A stretch of 64,000 bases of DNA from Hedera helix (taxonomy: Eukaryota; Streptophyta; Magnoliopsida; Apiales; Araliaceae). Positions 12,409 to 24,478 of the stretch are shown in pieces (the stretch's first letter is position 1; each line of letters opens with the position of its first letter). The stretch covers positions 12,979,879 to 13,043,878 of the forward strand of contig OX359278.1 in assembly GCA_947179155.2 (NCBI GenBank). Direction: 5' to 3'. The translations under genes were made by a program, and so were the position numbers. The notes under the pieces are model-generated. The model was given only the letters and a program-made list of their open reading frames with translations. It searched no databases and was not told the DNA's origin.

Positions 12409-12768
12409 TAAGCCCAAATCTGGTTACCTTTTTTTACAGCCAAACAAATCTCCGAACAAAGAAACAAGGCAGGATATTGGAATAACCTTCTATGGTAGCT
12501 CCTTTGATGATGAAGACTTTGCAGTTCACCAGTAGGATGAAAAGTAACACGCTTTTTTTTTAAGAAAAATGAAAATAATATTTTGCCTCAGTTTAAACAA
12601 ATACCATCACGAGTTATGTAATTTTTGGCTTTAGAATTTAGTTTTTATCAAAAATTAAAAATTTCCTGAGATAACATACGAATTTTTATTTCATTTGCTC
12701 CTTTAACCATGACCAATAGATGCAGTTATATGTCCAGACTTTGATAAAAATTGACGCAATGGGATATA

Positions 12769-13165
12769 TGGTTAGAATGTAACGTTCTTGCACAAACATG
12801 AATAAATCCTTGTGTATAAGGAAAGGTAATGGATTTTTCAAGAGAAAACGTAATATTATTACGAATTGAATTGTTAATTACATAAGAAGTCTCAAGATAA
12901 CTTATATTTATGAGCCTAAGTATTTTTCTACCTCTACTTTGAAAATGATAATACATAACTCTCGTAATCTACTTAAAAAAATAATAATAAAATTACTAAC
13001 TAACTTTTCTACGACTAGTTAAAAACTATTACAGTAAAAATAATAAATCAAAATTTTACTATATTTTTAAAAATAATAAATAAAAATATATCAAATAAAC
13101 TAAAATTTCATAAATAATAAAATATATAAAAATCTTAATTTTCATTGTAATTTTTCTCTGCATCA
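12769..13165 (-). repeat. 5' LTR of the gag-only element
   Basis: Upstream LTR in minus-strand orientation, matching 9976-10366. It holds a TATA-like box (CATAAATATAAG on the minus strand). A 76-codon frame at 12726-12956 is only the LTR read through and is not a gene. Confidence 0.6.
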
Positions 13166-13342
13166 CACGAAGAGGGAATTGTATTGTGATCGGGGATGAG
13201 GATGGGGACTATTAAACCTAGCCCCACCTAACCCCATTATCATCCCTACCTATTGAACATTCAAAAAGAAAAAGAAAAAATGAAGTTTCCTTTTCGGATT
13301 ATGGGTCTAAAGTTCCCAATTTAATGAATCTTCCATAATGAC

Positions 13343-14759
13343 TAGACCTAACAAAATTGGCCTGGGCCAGGCCGACCCGCCTGCAAAAAAGCGGGCTTTG
13401 GGCTATCAAAATGTAGCTCGTTGAAAGTTGGGCCATTTTGGCCCAGCTCAGCCTGTAGGCTAATATTTTTTATTTTTTGTATAAAAAAATTTATTATTCT
13501 TTGACATTGTTGACAAAAAAATGTTAACTTAAAAAATAAATCAAGTAGAGAATTATGGAAAATATAAGAATAAATTGTAACATGTAATCTTGAATAATAA
13601 TAATAATAATAAATATTATGAATATATATATATATGCCCTTAGTCTTTCTTTTACTCTCTTTTCTTAAATATTGATATTATATACATTTATCAATTAATT
13701 AATCACAAGATTAGTTACATTTTAATATATATGAGTACAAAATGTCTATAAAATTGTTGATTGTCTTATTTTATTTACTAATAATATTAAATTATTATGT
13801 AAAAATTATGTGTCATAATTGTAAATAATTAGAGTTAGTATTTATTTTAAATTATTTGTTATAGTTGTAAAAATATATATAATTTTTTTTATTTTTTTAA
13901 AAGAAAAAGAATATATATATATATATATATGAAATATAAGATAGACACACTTAGAAATGAGGGGGGGGGGGGGGGGGGTTGAATAATTGTGGGATAAACT
14001 ATGGCCAATTTTGATTTTTAATAAAATAGTTTAGATAAACAGTATGCTGAATATATGAAACAGTAGACTGACTGATAATGTGGTTTACTGAGTTATGAAA
14101 ACAATTGGTTTAATAGTTCATACAAGTTACTGTTTTTGAAACTGAATGAATGATGTAATTTGTTTTAAGTCTAGATTATTTATGTTTGCAATGAATCAAG
14201 TTTATCTAAACAATAAGATAATCAATCACACAAACACCAAGATTTTTACGTGATTTGGCCCCTACCCACTAGTCTAGTGCCCTACTCCACGTCCAATACC
14301 AAATGGTATTAGAGACTTCTTTTATTAATAAAAACACTTCACAATTTACACTATTACAATTCAAGTTCACTAACGTTATGAGGACTCCTCCTCCTCAGCA
14401 CTTTATGCTTCCTTTTGCACTCTTGTGCACCCTTCGAGTCCTTTGACTCACTGAACTCCTAAGCTTCATGTGAACTAATTGTAATTCCACTGATTTAGAT
14501 AGAAAAAGATAGACAAAAAACTCAAACAGACCTACGATCAAAGCAAGAGTAATAAAATAATGCAAAGCCCACTATATGCAATGATCAATAATGAAAAGGT
14601 ATTATCGATTTATCGATTATCAGTCTGAGTAATTCGGTAAGCAGCTTTGAGGTCTTCACATAAAATGGTTATCACTTGCTATGAAATAATGAAGAGAATG
14701 TCGATAGCTTTTTAGAATATGATTTCGTGTATCGCTGCCTTGTCCTTGCTAAGATAGGG

Positions 14760-14815
<56 letters not shown>

Positions 14816-15750
14816 TGATTGAGTACCACTAGATAATTACAGGATCAATATGTTACCGTTACCAATGATTAACTTTAGCAAAATTTCTGTTGATTGATTA
14901 CACCCATAAAGACAATCATTGAGAAAATCGTGTCTTTTTGTTAGATGGAATCCTGACATAATGGTTTGCGCATGTGGGTAATCACAAATTTAAACCATGA
15001 TTGGTGTGAGATGTTTTATCGATATAAGGCCCATCAATCAATTTAAACAAACACAGAAAGACTATTTCTTACAAGATCAGATAAATTGATTTACAGATTT
15101 AATTTTGCTCACAAGGAAATGTTTAACTATCATAACCGATCATGTTTACCCATCATATCCAATCATGTTTAATTATGGTAAGCATGGAACCAATTATCTA
15201 TTTTATAAATAAGGAAATGATCATTTAATTTCGCACCCTTAATTCTAGTAGGAAGGTCTGGAAAGGAATTATTTTAACCTTGATTTATGTTTCCATGTAT
15301 GCAATGCAATCTAAAACAGGCCTTGATTGAATTAAAGAGTCAAGCTAAGATCTTATATTGATTACTAGGAACATACTTGAGATCTGTTCAACACCATTAA
15401 TTCTGTAAACCCAATCCAGCTTTAGTATTTGGCCTACTGAATGACAGATTCTATTTAACAATCCCCTGACCAGTTTGCTGTTTGATACTTTGATCTAGTT
15501 CAGTATTCAGCTTGCTGTATTGATGCATAATTCTGTTTTCACATTTAGGATGCAACGTAGCTTGTTGCATGGTTAATATATAAAGCAATACATAGTATTA
15601 TATAACGTCATCATCAAAACATAAGGATGGAGTGACCAAGTCAACGATATATATATAATATTAATATGGCCCACGGGCGGGCCACGAGCTCTCATCTTCC
15701 AACCAGCAAAAAACTGGGCCGTTTTTGACCCAGCCCATTTGTCAGGTCTA
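13343..15750. mobile_element. Non-autonomous hAT transposon with perfect 8-bp target duplication
   Basis: The left end starts TAGACCTAACAAAATTGGCC. The right end, read inward, starts TAGACCTGACAAATGGGCTG. Both continue into GGCC/GGGCC-rich subterminal DNA that includes a palindromic GGCCCA theme. The flanks are identical: ATAATGAC at 13335-13342 and at 15751-15758. The 2.4-kb body has no transposase. From about 13944 it contains a distinct segment (CACTTAGAAATGA, an 18-base G run, then TTGAATAATTG) with a long (TA)n tract at about 14763-14806. That segment may be a second repeat nested inside. Confidence 0.85.
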
Positions 15751-15758
15751 ATAATGAC

Positions 15759-16657
15759 TATAAAAATCTACCCAAGATAAAACATAGAAATCTGAATTTT
15801 ATTTTGAAATCCTGATATGTTAACACTATGTTTGTGTCTTATTACAAAGTTTGTTAAATCAGTGTTGAAGGGAGCGTACCCGCAAGAAGTATTCCAAAGT
15901 TTTAAGTATGGTTGTTTCCGACAAAAGGAAGAACAATACACTATCTTCGTTTTAAATTAGAAAATCGTTATATATATTTAAAAGTCAAGTTAAAATGTTT
16001 TTAAATTATAAAAGTCAAGTTACAACAGAATATTAATTAACATAATAAATAAAAGGTACTACAAAAAATTAATTTTTTTCTTTTGTTTTATGGGTTTGTT
16101 TTGATTATCAAATGAGTATTATAAATGCATTTATATTAATGTTGCTTTTTTTAATAAAAATATAGAAATTTATTGAGAAATTTAACATAAAATAAAATAA
16201 AATAAAGATGTGTAATTAAAAGAGTTTGAGGCATAGACTAAAGTCTCTTAGAGGTTTTAGCGGATTGAGCTTTTCCAAAAAGTTAATAGTTTTTATTGTC
16301 GTTTTTTGTTGTTGTTGTTGATAATGTCGAGCAAATTTTATTTGGTTAGAGCAAATATAGATTTAATGACACTTTTATTACACTTATTTTTATAACACTT
16401 TAAACTTTCGACGATATTTATTACTTTAGCATTATCAATGATTTTTTTTTTGTTTAGAGTTGTGTTATGTCTCGAATTTAGTTGAAATCTCACGTTTGAC
16501 CGGAACAAAAAACTATTTAGAGTTCTTTTCTTTCCTTCTTGCACAATTTGAAAATATACAGTCCTAGTCTTAATAAAACCACACAATCAAACAAATAAAA
16601 TCTCTCCTTTTGTTCTTTTTCTTCTTCTCTTTTGTGAATCGATTAAGGCCTTCCTCT
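15759..16657. other. Intergenic, no gene seen
   Basis: AT-rich spacer between the hAT element and the end of the kinase pseudogene. An 82-codon frame on the minus strand (16338-16586) has no recognisable domain. A short direct repeat (AAAAGTCAAGTTA, about 15980-16022) and a GTT microsatellite (about 16305-16320) are the only structures. Confidence 0.5.
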
Positions 16658-18288
16658 TTAGGTTGTATCTTGTGATGAAGTAGCATCATCTTTAATCCCA
16701 AAGTCTAATAGCTCATCATCTGTTGTCATAATTATCTCATCACTGTCGGTGTTTTCCATGGCTAAATACTCCAGAGCAGTAACAACATCACAAATCAAAG
16801 GCCTTGTACTAGCTTCTTCTTGTAGACACATGGCTACCACAGCTAGAGCTTGAAATAGACCTTTTACTGGGTACTTCTCTTTAAGCAATGGGTCAGCCAT
16901 CAATCTAAACTTTTTTCTGTCCTTAAACATTGGTTTTGCCTACAAAAACCATAGAAGTTTTGAATATAAATCTCTAACCTACAAGAATATTTGCAAATTT
17001 GATCAAAATCTAAAAGGCTTTGTCACGTTTCATAACTTCTTAAGTCTGACAACTCTATTCTAAGCTTTTAATTTGAAATGAAGCGTCAGGGTTTTAACTA
17101 AATTTCAATTATATGGAATTGAAACGTTTTAACTGAGTTTTAATTCTATGAACTGCGAATGTGCTTTCTGTTCGAATTCCACAACTTGAAATTGAGTTGT
17201 CAAGAATAAAATATCAATAAAACTAAAAGACCGAATAATATATGTGTTATGTACCCAAGTAACTAAATATTGTTCCTTTGTTGGTCTTGTGGTATCAATA
17301 GCTCTTCGCCCTGATATTATCTCAAGAAACACAACTCCAAAGCTATAGACATTGGACTTAGTTGTCAGCTGGCCTGTCATTGCATACTCTGGTGCACAAT
17401 AGCCATAGGTTCCCATCACCCTCGTAGACACATGATCATCTTCTCCGGTTGGACCTAACTTAGCAAGTCCAAAATCAGATAGCTTAGGATTGAACTCATT
17501 GTCTAATAATTTGTTTGATGCTTTGAAATCGCGATAAATAATTGGAGGGTTTGCAGTATCGTGTAAATACTATAGACCTTGAGCTGCTCCTTTAGCTATT
17601 TTCATCTTAGTATGCCAATCAAGAGGAGGCCTTTCTGCCGAGACCTCTGACAAAAAAGTAGTGAATGAATCAATGGTTATAAGATACAGTACATATAGAG
17701 CACTCTATTGGACTTCTGTACAATTTCTCGTTCCAAAATTAGAAATATATTTATATAAGGACGACTTTAAACCTTAACATTAGTTAGAAATAAAGTAATG
17801 GTGCATAATACTACTTAATCAAGCAAGTATAAGAGTAATTTCTCAAATAAAAAAGTAAGTATAAAAATAATGGTATTTAAGAAATTTCATGAAATAAAGT
17901 AATCAGCGCAATATCCCAGCAGATTGACAAGGTTTGGGTGGTGTACAAGACTAAGTGTCAAAACCTCTGCTAGAAACTCTCTATTTCCTTGTACTCCATT
18001 CATGTCAAGTTGCTTTACTGCAACAATCTGAAGGACAAAACAAGCGGAACTTCTTTAGACCACATTACAATTGGAATGAATGCAGAGAAAGAACAGAGAA
18101 AGATACTTGATTTGTGCCCGTAATCTGTCCTTCGTAAACTCTTCCAAATCCTCCCTCGCCTACGAGTAGTTCAGGGTTGAAGTTGTGCGTTGCTGCAGCC
18201 AGTTCCTGGAATGTGAAAACCTCTGGAGCCACTTTAATGTCTCCATATTTGAGCAAGTCATCAGCTAGCATTTGCTGCTTGCTAATTC
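16658..18288 (-). pseudogene. Receptor-like cytoplasmic kinase (PBL23-like), disrupted
   Basis: Four exon remnants in order on the minus strand: 18288-18107 (glycine loop GEGGFGRVYEG), 18027-17902 (IVAVKQLD with the ATP lysine), 17646-17255 (YRDFKASN, DFG, GTYGYCAPEY, SFGVVFLE) and 16939-16658 (MADPLLKEKYPVKG, then TRPLICDVV, to a stop). Splice borders are still GT..AG and keep phase. The order and wording match RLCK subfamily VII kinases (PBL23/PBL27 group), which relay immune receptor signals at the plasma membrane. Breaks: an in-frame TAG replaces the Glu codon in GLEYLH; exon 2 ends at GYCAD, so roughly 20 residues usually following it (the VYEYM and SLEDHL region) are missing and not found in the intron; conserved KSDVYSFG is KSNVYSFG; and SNILLD is SNKLLD. 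No N-terminal exon was recognised. Confidence 0.85.
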
Positions 18289-19317
18289 CTGCACAATAGG
18301 ATACACAGATGGTCTGGTTGTGACTCAAAAGATGGGAACGGCAAAAGAACCATTGTCACAGCTACATTCTTGAATTTGTTGATATAATTCTTAACTACCA
18401 AATGCATGTTTGAAGTGCAGGCTTTATTTTCTCAAATTTTAGCATTGACAGGTGTTGGATTTTGGGTATCCAAATGGGGCACCCATGGAGGGTCCGACCC
18501 ATTTGATCGAGGAAAACTTCTTGTAAATTTTGCATCAAATAAAACCATTTTGTTATTTGGGATTACAAAATTCAATGGAAACAAAATACCCAGAAAAACG
18601 ATTTACTAATAAATTCAGGGTTGGTGAGATGCAATTCAAGAAATCAAACCAAAAGATACTAAATTTAAAAGAGCAAAAACAAAACCTTATGTCACAATGG
18701 CATCAAACAATAAGAAAAACATATGCATTGCAATGTATAGAACAAAACACAGATTAATATGATAACTTCCATTAATTAAAATTCATTACAGATTAAAATA
18801 ATGTTCTTGAAACTTGAAGAACCTGTTTTACTCCTAGCAATGGAGGTTAAAGCGTCGACATTGTTATGTTTCTTGTTCTTCCTGGTGTCCTGCAGAGAAC
18901 TCTTTGAGAATTTTAAGGTTGTCTTCTTCATTCAGTCGGTACGAGTAATTCTACAACATGCCAAAATTACAATCTCCTTCCTTCCCCTCCCCTTTGAAAA
19001 TTTTCTTTATCCCCTCCTCTTTTCGGGGATCAAAAACAATTATAGAAACTGGAATTCCTTCATTTGCAATTTGCAAATAACCACCTAATTTCCAAAACTC
19101 TAGGAAAATTTTACATTAATGTACTCCGTTTGGCATACATAAAGGGAAGTTGGAGATATTGATATAAGGATTTGCATGGTTAGAGAGAAATGGGACTGTT
19201 ATATTGGGACGGACCAGGTTTATGGTATTTCATCATCAAAATTTCATGCAATTGTGGTATTAACTAATTTATTTGATGTCTCCTAACTAACTTTTGTTGG
19301 GTTTACCAAGATTTCCG

Positions 19318-19387
<70 letters not shown>

Positions 19388-20002
19388 TTTTTTTTTTAAA
19401 ATTAAACGATTTTTTTTCTTAGCCTATTTAAAATGTTGTCATGAATTTTTTGATATATATATATAATGGAATTTAAAACATGCAATTACAAATTTATTTT
19501 ATAATTTAAAAAATATATATATATTTTTAAATGTACTATTATAATTATCAAAAGTACATTAATATCAAATATAATAATACCCCCTTAATTCGTTCCAAAA
19601 TATAGAATTTATTATTTAATAATTTTAAATAAATAACATAAATTTAAAATATCTTAAATTTACTCTTAAAAAGTTGTTAATAATCTTATATCCCCTTCAT
19701 CTCATAAAAGGTGATAATTTATTCAATTTTTAAACCCTCAAGTACAGAAAATAAAAAATTACTAGCAAAATACATTTTGTTTTCTAATGACCAATAGGGA
19801 ATTGAAAAGGCTATAGAACTAGGTGGATATATATTGGTAAAGAAAGGTTTTACGAGTGGAAATATTGGTAAATTGGGGTTTTGCATTAAGCCCACTTCAC
19901 AACACACGTGTTAATCCGCTAGACATAACACCTCTCACCTCACTCTCCTTCCCTGAATACCTAAACCCTCTGCAAAAACCTAAAATCTTCAATGTTTCGT
20001 TA
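18289..20002. other. Intergenic between kinase relic and cardiolipin synthase
   Basis: A frame at 18801-19088 includes MEVKASTLLCFLFFLVSC, which looks like a signal peptide, but nothing recognisable follows. A (TA)n(CA)n microsatellite lies at about 19320-19382. Degenerate MITE-like AT-rich DNA (about 19580-19700) comes before the gene. The cardiolipin synthase promoter must lie at its right end; no clear TATA box could be fixed. Confidence 0.4.
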
Positions 20003-23000
20003 ATGGCGATCTTCAGGTCACTCCGGATATTAGCTCAAAATCCTAATTCCAAAAGAACCTTCTTCAATCTCTCTAGTTCATCATCTTCTTCTTCTTCATC
20101 TCTTTTCCCATCTCCGTCCCTTCTTCTGTATCACAACCACTGTTTTTCTCGCTCTACAAGTCTTCTCTCTCCTCTCTCCAAATGGATGATACCCTTTCAA
20201 GGCCCTCTTTTCCTCTCTTCTCCTCCTTGGAAGCTATCTCAGTCCGCCACTCCCTTCTATTTCCAATCCGACGTCATTTTTCTACCTAAAATCCAAGCTT
20301 TGAGCTTGCTTCGGAGTCCAAATTTTCCGATCAATTTGGGGCTTCGATCGGAGTCTGATGCGCAGCTTAGATTGTTGAATGGAACCGAGGAGAAGGAATT
20401 GGGTGTTCGTGGTGGGTTCGTGGAGAGTTTGGTGAATTTGCCCAATTTGATTTCAATGACTAGATTGATCTCAGGTCCATTGCTTGGATGGTATGCCCTA
20501 ATTAATACTACTTTTTACTTGAATTGGCAATATGTTCGATGTCTGCTAGTTTTATAAATTAATTGTTGGAATTGATGCATATAGGAAAATTTGAATTTGG
20601 TTTGTGAATTTAATGTGTGTGATTAATAATCTCAGTGTCCTATTTGTAAGTTATGATGAGTTTATTAGAAACGTAGAATGGATTTAGTTTTTGGATTAAT
20701 ACTTCAATCATAAACGCTTCAGTGACAAATAGTTTGCTTTGGATCCTATGAGATTTTGGAGATGACAATCATGAATTATGGGGAATCTGATGGTTATGTT
20801 ATACTGATTCAAATGGGGATACTAAGTGCCTTCTTTGATATGCTTTTTATGAACAAAGTACCATTGAGCATTCTTATTGTGATGGAAGATCAGTTGTGCT
20901 AGTCAAGTATGTGCACTAACTGTTTGGAATGGGTTTCAATATGCTGGTTAAAAGAATTTGAGATTACGATGTTACTGGCTCAAACTTGTCATGCAATCAA
21001 GGAAAATTAGAACCAAAAAAGCTTTAGTTTGATATTGCTCTTGAACTGGTCATAACAACTTATAGTGCAGGATGATCGTCCGAGAAATGTATCTTCCTGC
21101 GTTTGTTGGCCTGGCTGTCTCTGGGGCAACAGACTGGGTATGACTTCCATAATGCTTTTGCACGTATTGGAATGAAACCTGGATGGCATAAAAGTGAGTT
21201 TAATATTAACTCAATCTTATTTCTTCTAGCTAGATGGATACGTGGCCAGGAAGATGGGAATCAATTCTGTAGTAGGTTCCTATCTTGATCCTCTTGCTGA
21301 CAAGGTAAACATTTGAGTTACTTTTTCTTTCCTTCTTAATGGTGTTGGTACCATTCTTTTTTAGTTCAGTTTTTGCCTATTCTTTGCCATTTCATTTTGT
21401 TCTGTTAATTTTTCTATTTTGTTTTTGCATTTGAACTTTCTATGTGGGCTTTGTAGGTCAGTTTTTATTAAGTCTTTTTTTTTTATATACAGGTTCTAAT
21501 CGGATGTGTTGCATTGGCAATGGTAGATAAGGGCCTTCTGCACCGTAAGTAGAAACTAGATTTCTTTCTTGTTGATGTATCACATGGCTGAGGAACATGA
21601 CAATGCTTTTCTCCACGAGCGATGTGTTTATCTCCGGTATAGTTATTTTAGTCCAATAGTTGATCTTAGCAACAGATTACGGTCTCTAGTCATAAGTTGC
21701 AAGCACTTACTTTATCTTGTCCTCATAGAAACTGGTTGAGGCATGTAAGTAGACAGGTTTTGCTGATGCAAAGATAAGACTTAGGATTGCGTCTTCCTTG
21801 ATCTAATTTTTAACTGGGCAGGTACTCTGGCTATTACCTTCGGATTGGTCTAGGCGTATGAGATATTCAGCAATTTTATCCGGCCCATATGTTCTGGTTG
21901 GAACATCATATAGTCTAGGTTAGGATTAGACAAGTACAACTGGTGAGCATATAAGAGATATGCCTGGATCTCCTTTTGGTTCATTTGTATGGTGGAAGTT
22001 GACTTAGTTTTATGAACAAAACATTCTTTTTGTCCCAATGAATAAAAGCTTCGCCAGAAGCATAATCAAAATCAAAATTATTGTACTCTTATTTTGATTT
22101 TTAATTGTATAGCTGGACTTGTTGGACTCATCTTGCTGCGGGATGTAGCTCTCGTTAGTGGTGCAGTTTATAACAGAGCTAGCAGCTTGGATTGGGAGGT
22201 GGGTTGCTTAGTTGAATTGCAATAGCTTGTTGGCTGTTGTCCTGATTGATTTGCATGACATTTCTCTGTTGTATTTCTTTCCTGACAGTGGAAAAGTTGG
22301 CTTGACTTCTTCAAACTTGATGGAGTCCATCCTCAGAAAGTTGAGCCTCTCTTGATTAGTAAGGTAATGATCATGTCTTTGGCCCAATGATTTGGTCTGC
22401 AATCATTGTGATAAAACTATTGTCAGCAATATTCTCCTCCCTTTGACCTGCAAGGACTAAATCATATACTCCCTCCGTTCCACTAAAGGAGTCTCATTTA
22501 CAAATTTTGTGAATATTATGGTTTTATTTTTGTTCAGTGTATACTCCTTAAAATAACAAGTTGTTAGTATAGTAATGTGGTATGATAATGAAATTATGAT
22601 AGCAAAACATTAAGATATTGTATTGTTTTATATTATTATCACAACTCTTTTGTGGAGCAAAAAAAAATTGACAAATGAAACTATTTTTGTGGAATGGATG
22701 GAGTATAAACTTAATTTGTATCTCTTGACATAAAAACAAAAGAATTCGTATAGCATTCAGGAAGCATGATTCATCCCTGAAAGATTTAGCCAATTTAAGC
22801 CTGTCACCACACTCCCCTCGTAGAAAAACTAACAAATTTTATTTACTTTATCAGATGCGTAGAGTGTTGTGCAGTAACAGTTCCTGAAAGCAACTCCTTT
22901 ACTGCTTTGTATATTTTGAAAAATGATTTTTTTTTAAAAAGTTGTTTCGTGGTAGCAACAGTCTCGTACTCTCATTGCACACAAGCATATGCACATACAT

Positions 23001-23775
23001 GTGCATTGTACGTGTTCATGTTCAAAGAAAAATATGGTGCTTCAGTGAATTACAAATGAAAAAGTATTAATTTGAAAAGGAGTGTACATCTTTTTTTCAT
23101 TTCACCGTCTTTTATTTTCCTTGACATGACATTTTCCAGAGGAATGGAGGATTAATAACACAAGGAAAGAAATGGTAACTGTTTAAGGAGATGACTAATG
23201 TTTTACATGAAACCAAATTATTTTGAAGGTATGGGAAAAGCAACATCATTGCGTAGGAAATGGTGTTATACTTTCATTTTATTTTATTTTGCAGTTCCAG
23301 GCATCAACTCCTATATCTAAGAACTGCCTATGAGAATCGTACAACTCAAGGGAAAGAAATTTAGTTATTTGTAGGCACGTGATTGGTCTAGATATAAGGT
23401 GTAACAGAGATCAGCACAACTAGATTTATATTTTTCTCTTTCTTTAGTTGATATGATAATATATTTTCTGCTTTTCTTCTTAGCATTGCAATTGTTGACA
23501 GGTTAATACAGTGTTCCAACTGGTTTTAGTGACTGCAGTTCTTCTTCAACCTGAGTTTGGGACCCAGGATACTCAGTCATACATCACATACCTGAGGTAG
23601 TTCATATGCCTCTTTATGCAATATTATTAATGTGCTGTTAATAGATTTCAATAACAAGAGACCACTCTATTCAAATTGGTGCAGTTGGTTAGTGGCTTTA
23701 ACAACTGTCGTTTCAACTGCGGCATATGGCATTCAATATCTCAGGAGCAGACATATGTTGAGAAAGGTTCTCTAA
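20003..23775 (+). CDS. CLS: Cardiolipin synthase, mitochondrial (CDP-alcohol phosphatidyltransferase)
   Basis: Eight coding exons: 20003-20490, 21071-21137, 21230-21304, 21493-21544, 22113-22198, 22289-22363, 23502-23596, 23685-23775. Joined they give 1029 nt, 342 residues plus stop, the length of plant cardiolipin synthases. All borders are GT..AG. The enzyme joins phosphatidylglycerol and CDP-diacylglycerol to make cardiolipin in the inner mitochondrial membrane. The CDP-alcohol transferase signature is complete across exons 2-3: D184, D187-G188, A191-R192, G201, D205, D209. The N-terminus is rich in Ser/Arg with a run of serines, fitting a mitochondrial targeting peptide. I chose the ATG at 20003 because MAIFRSLR matches the start of known plant proteins; an in-frame ATG at 19856 would add 49 unlikely residues. 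Intron 6 carries a Stowaway MITE. Confidence 0.92.
22469..22703. mobile_element. Stowaway MITE in intron 6 of cardiolipin synthase
   Basis: A 235-bp element with matching inverted ends, CTCCCTCCGTTCCACTAAAG and (reverse complement) CTCCATCCATTCCACAAAAA. It is bounded by TA on both sides and AT-rich inside. The CTCCCTCC start and TA duplication are diagnostic of Tc1/mariner Stowaway elements. It lies well clear of the splice sites. Confidence 0.85.
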
Positions 23776-24478
23776 TCTGAATGCTGTGGCATTTATCTTT
23801 CACGGCAGAATATACCAAGTAAATAAAAAATGAAAATTTCTGTCACGGGATTATACAGCAATGTTTCGTACGATTGCCTGAATGGCATGTGGTGTGATAT
23901 TTTCAGCAGCAAGGAAAATTTTGGTCACTAATCTGTAAGTTGTGGATGAGATCATGGGTGTTAAGAAGGTTTAATAACAATTTGTCCAGTGACTCATCAC
24001 AACTAAGCTGTGAAGTTTATAGGCAGATTTTCAAATTGTTGTCCTCAGATATAAATCTGGCTTTGTAAAGTGATGATTTAATGCACGTTGCTAAAGATAT
24101 ACATACTCTGATTAAATGAGTTTTCATGTTCTTTAGGACTAGCCATTATCATGGGTAAAGTGCATTTGAATATCTAATATAATGGTTGTCCTCGACAGGT
24201 AACTTCGTTACCAGTATCTTGGTATCTTTTCGGCATCATCTATTTACGAATTCAACATGATACGATTCAAGTTCATATGTCGCATTTTTTGAGTGAGACA
24301 GCAAATGAGTCTCTGACCATAATTTTTTCAACGTAACAAGTGTAATTCACTGGAATAGCTCGAACAGTATCATAATTTTTCCAACGTAACAATTGTAATT
24401 CACTGAAATACCTCGGATGGTACAATAATTTTTTTGACGCATAATGTTGTTTGGGACTGAAGTACGTACTGTTATAAT
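23776..24478. repeat. 3' flank of cardiolipin synthase with a 53-bp tandem repeat
   Basis: An AATAAA-type signal (about 23822) may end the gene. At about 24318-24475 a unit of roughly 52-53 bp (CATAATTTTTTCAACGTAAC ..) recurs about three times with growing divergence. Otherwise nothing is seen. Confidence 0.5.

Larger units (their letters stand above)
9976..13165 (-). mobile_element. Decayed LTR retrotransposon carrying gag but no pol
   Basis: Two direct repeats of about 390-397 bp (9976-10366 and 12769-13165) are clearly alike along their length. On the minus strand each starts TGATG(T/C)AGAGAAAAATTACA and carries a TATA-like CATAAATATA / CTATAAATATA box. Just inside the 10366 repeat, the minus strand has an A-rich polypurine-like tract (AAAAAAAAGGTAG). 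The only coding relic between them is a gag-like region (10424-11300). No protease, reverse transcriptase or integrase can be seen in the roughly 1.5 kb left once the nested MITE is removed. No convincing target duplication was found (AAATA versus CACGA). This fits an old deletion derivative or a gag-only non-autonomous element. Confidence 0.6.

Noticed and set aside
18801..19088. Secreted small protein gene
   Set aside because: Only the signal-peptide-like start is convincing; the remainder has no recognisable or conserved-looking sequence, so it is kept as a remark in the spacer entry.
19856..20002. Upstream in-frame ATG as the start of cardiolipin synthase
   Set aside because: It would add 49 residues not resembling known plant enzymes; MAIFRSLR at 20003 matches the known start and is followed by a targeting-like region.
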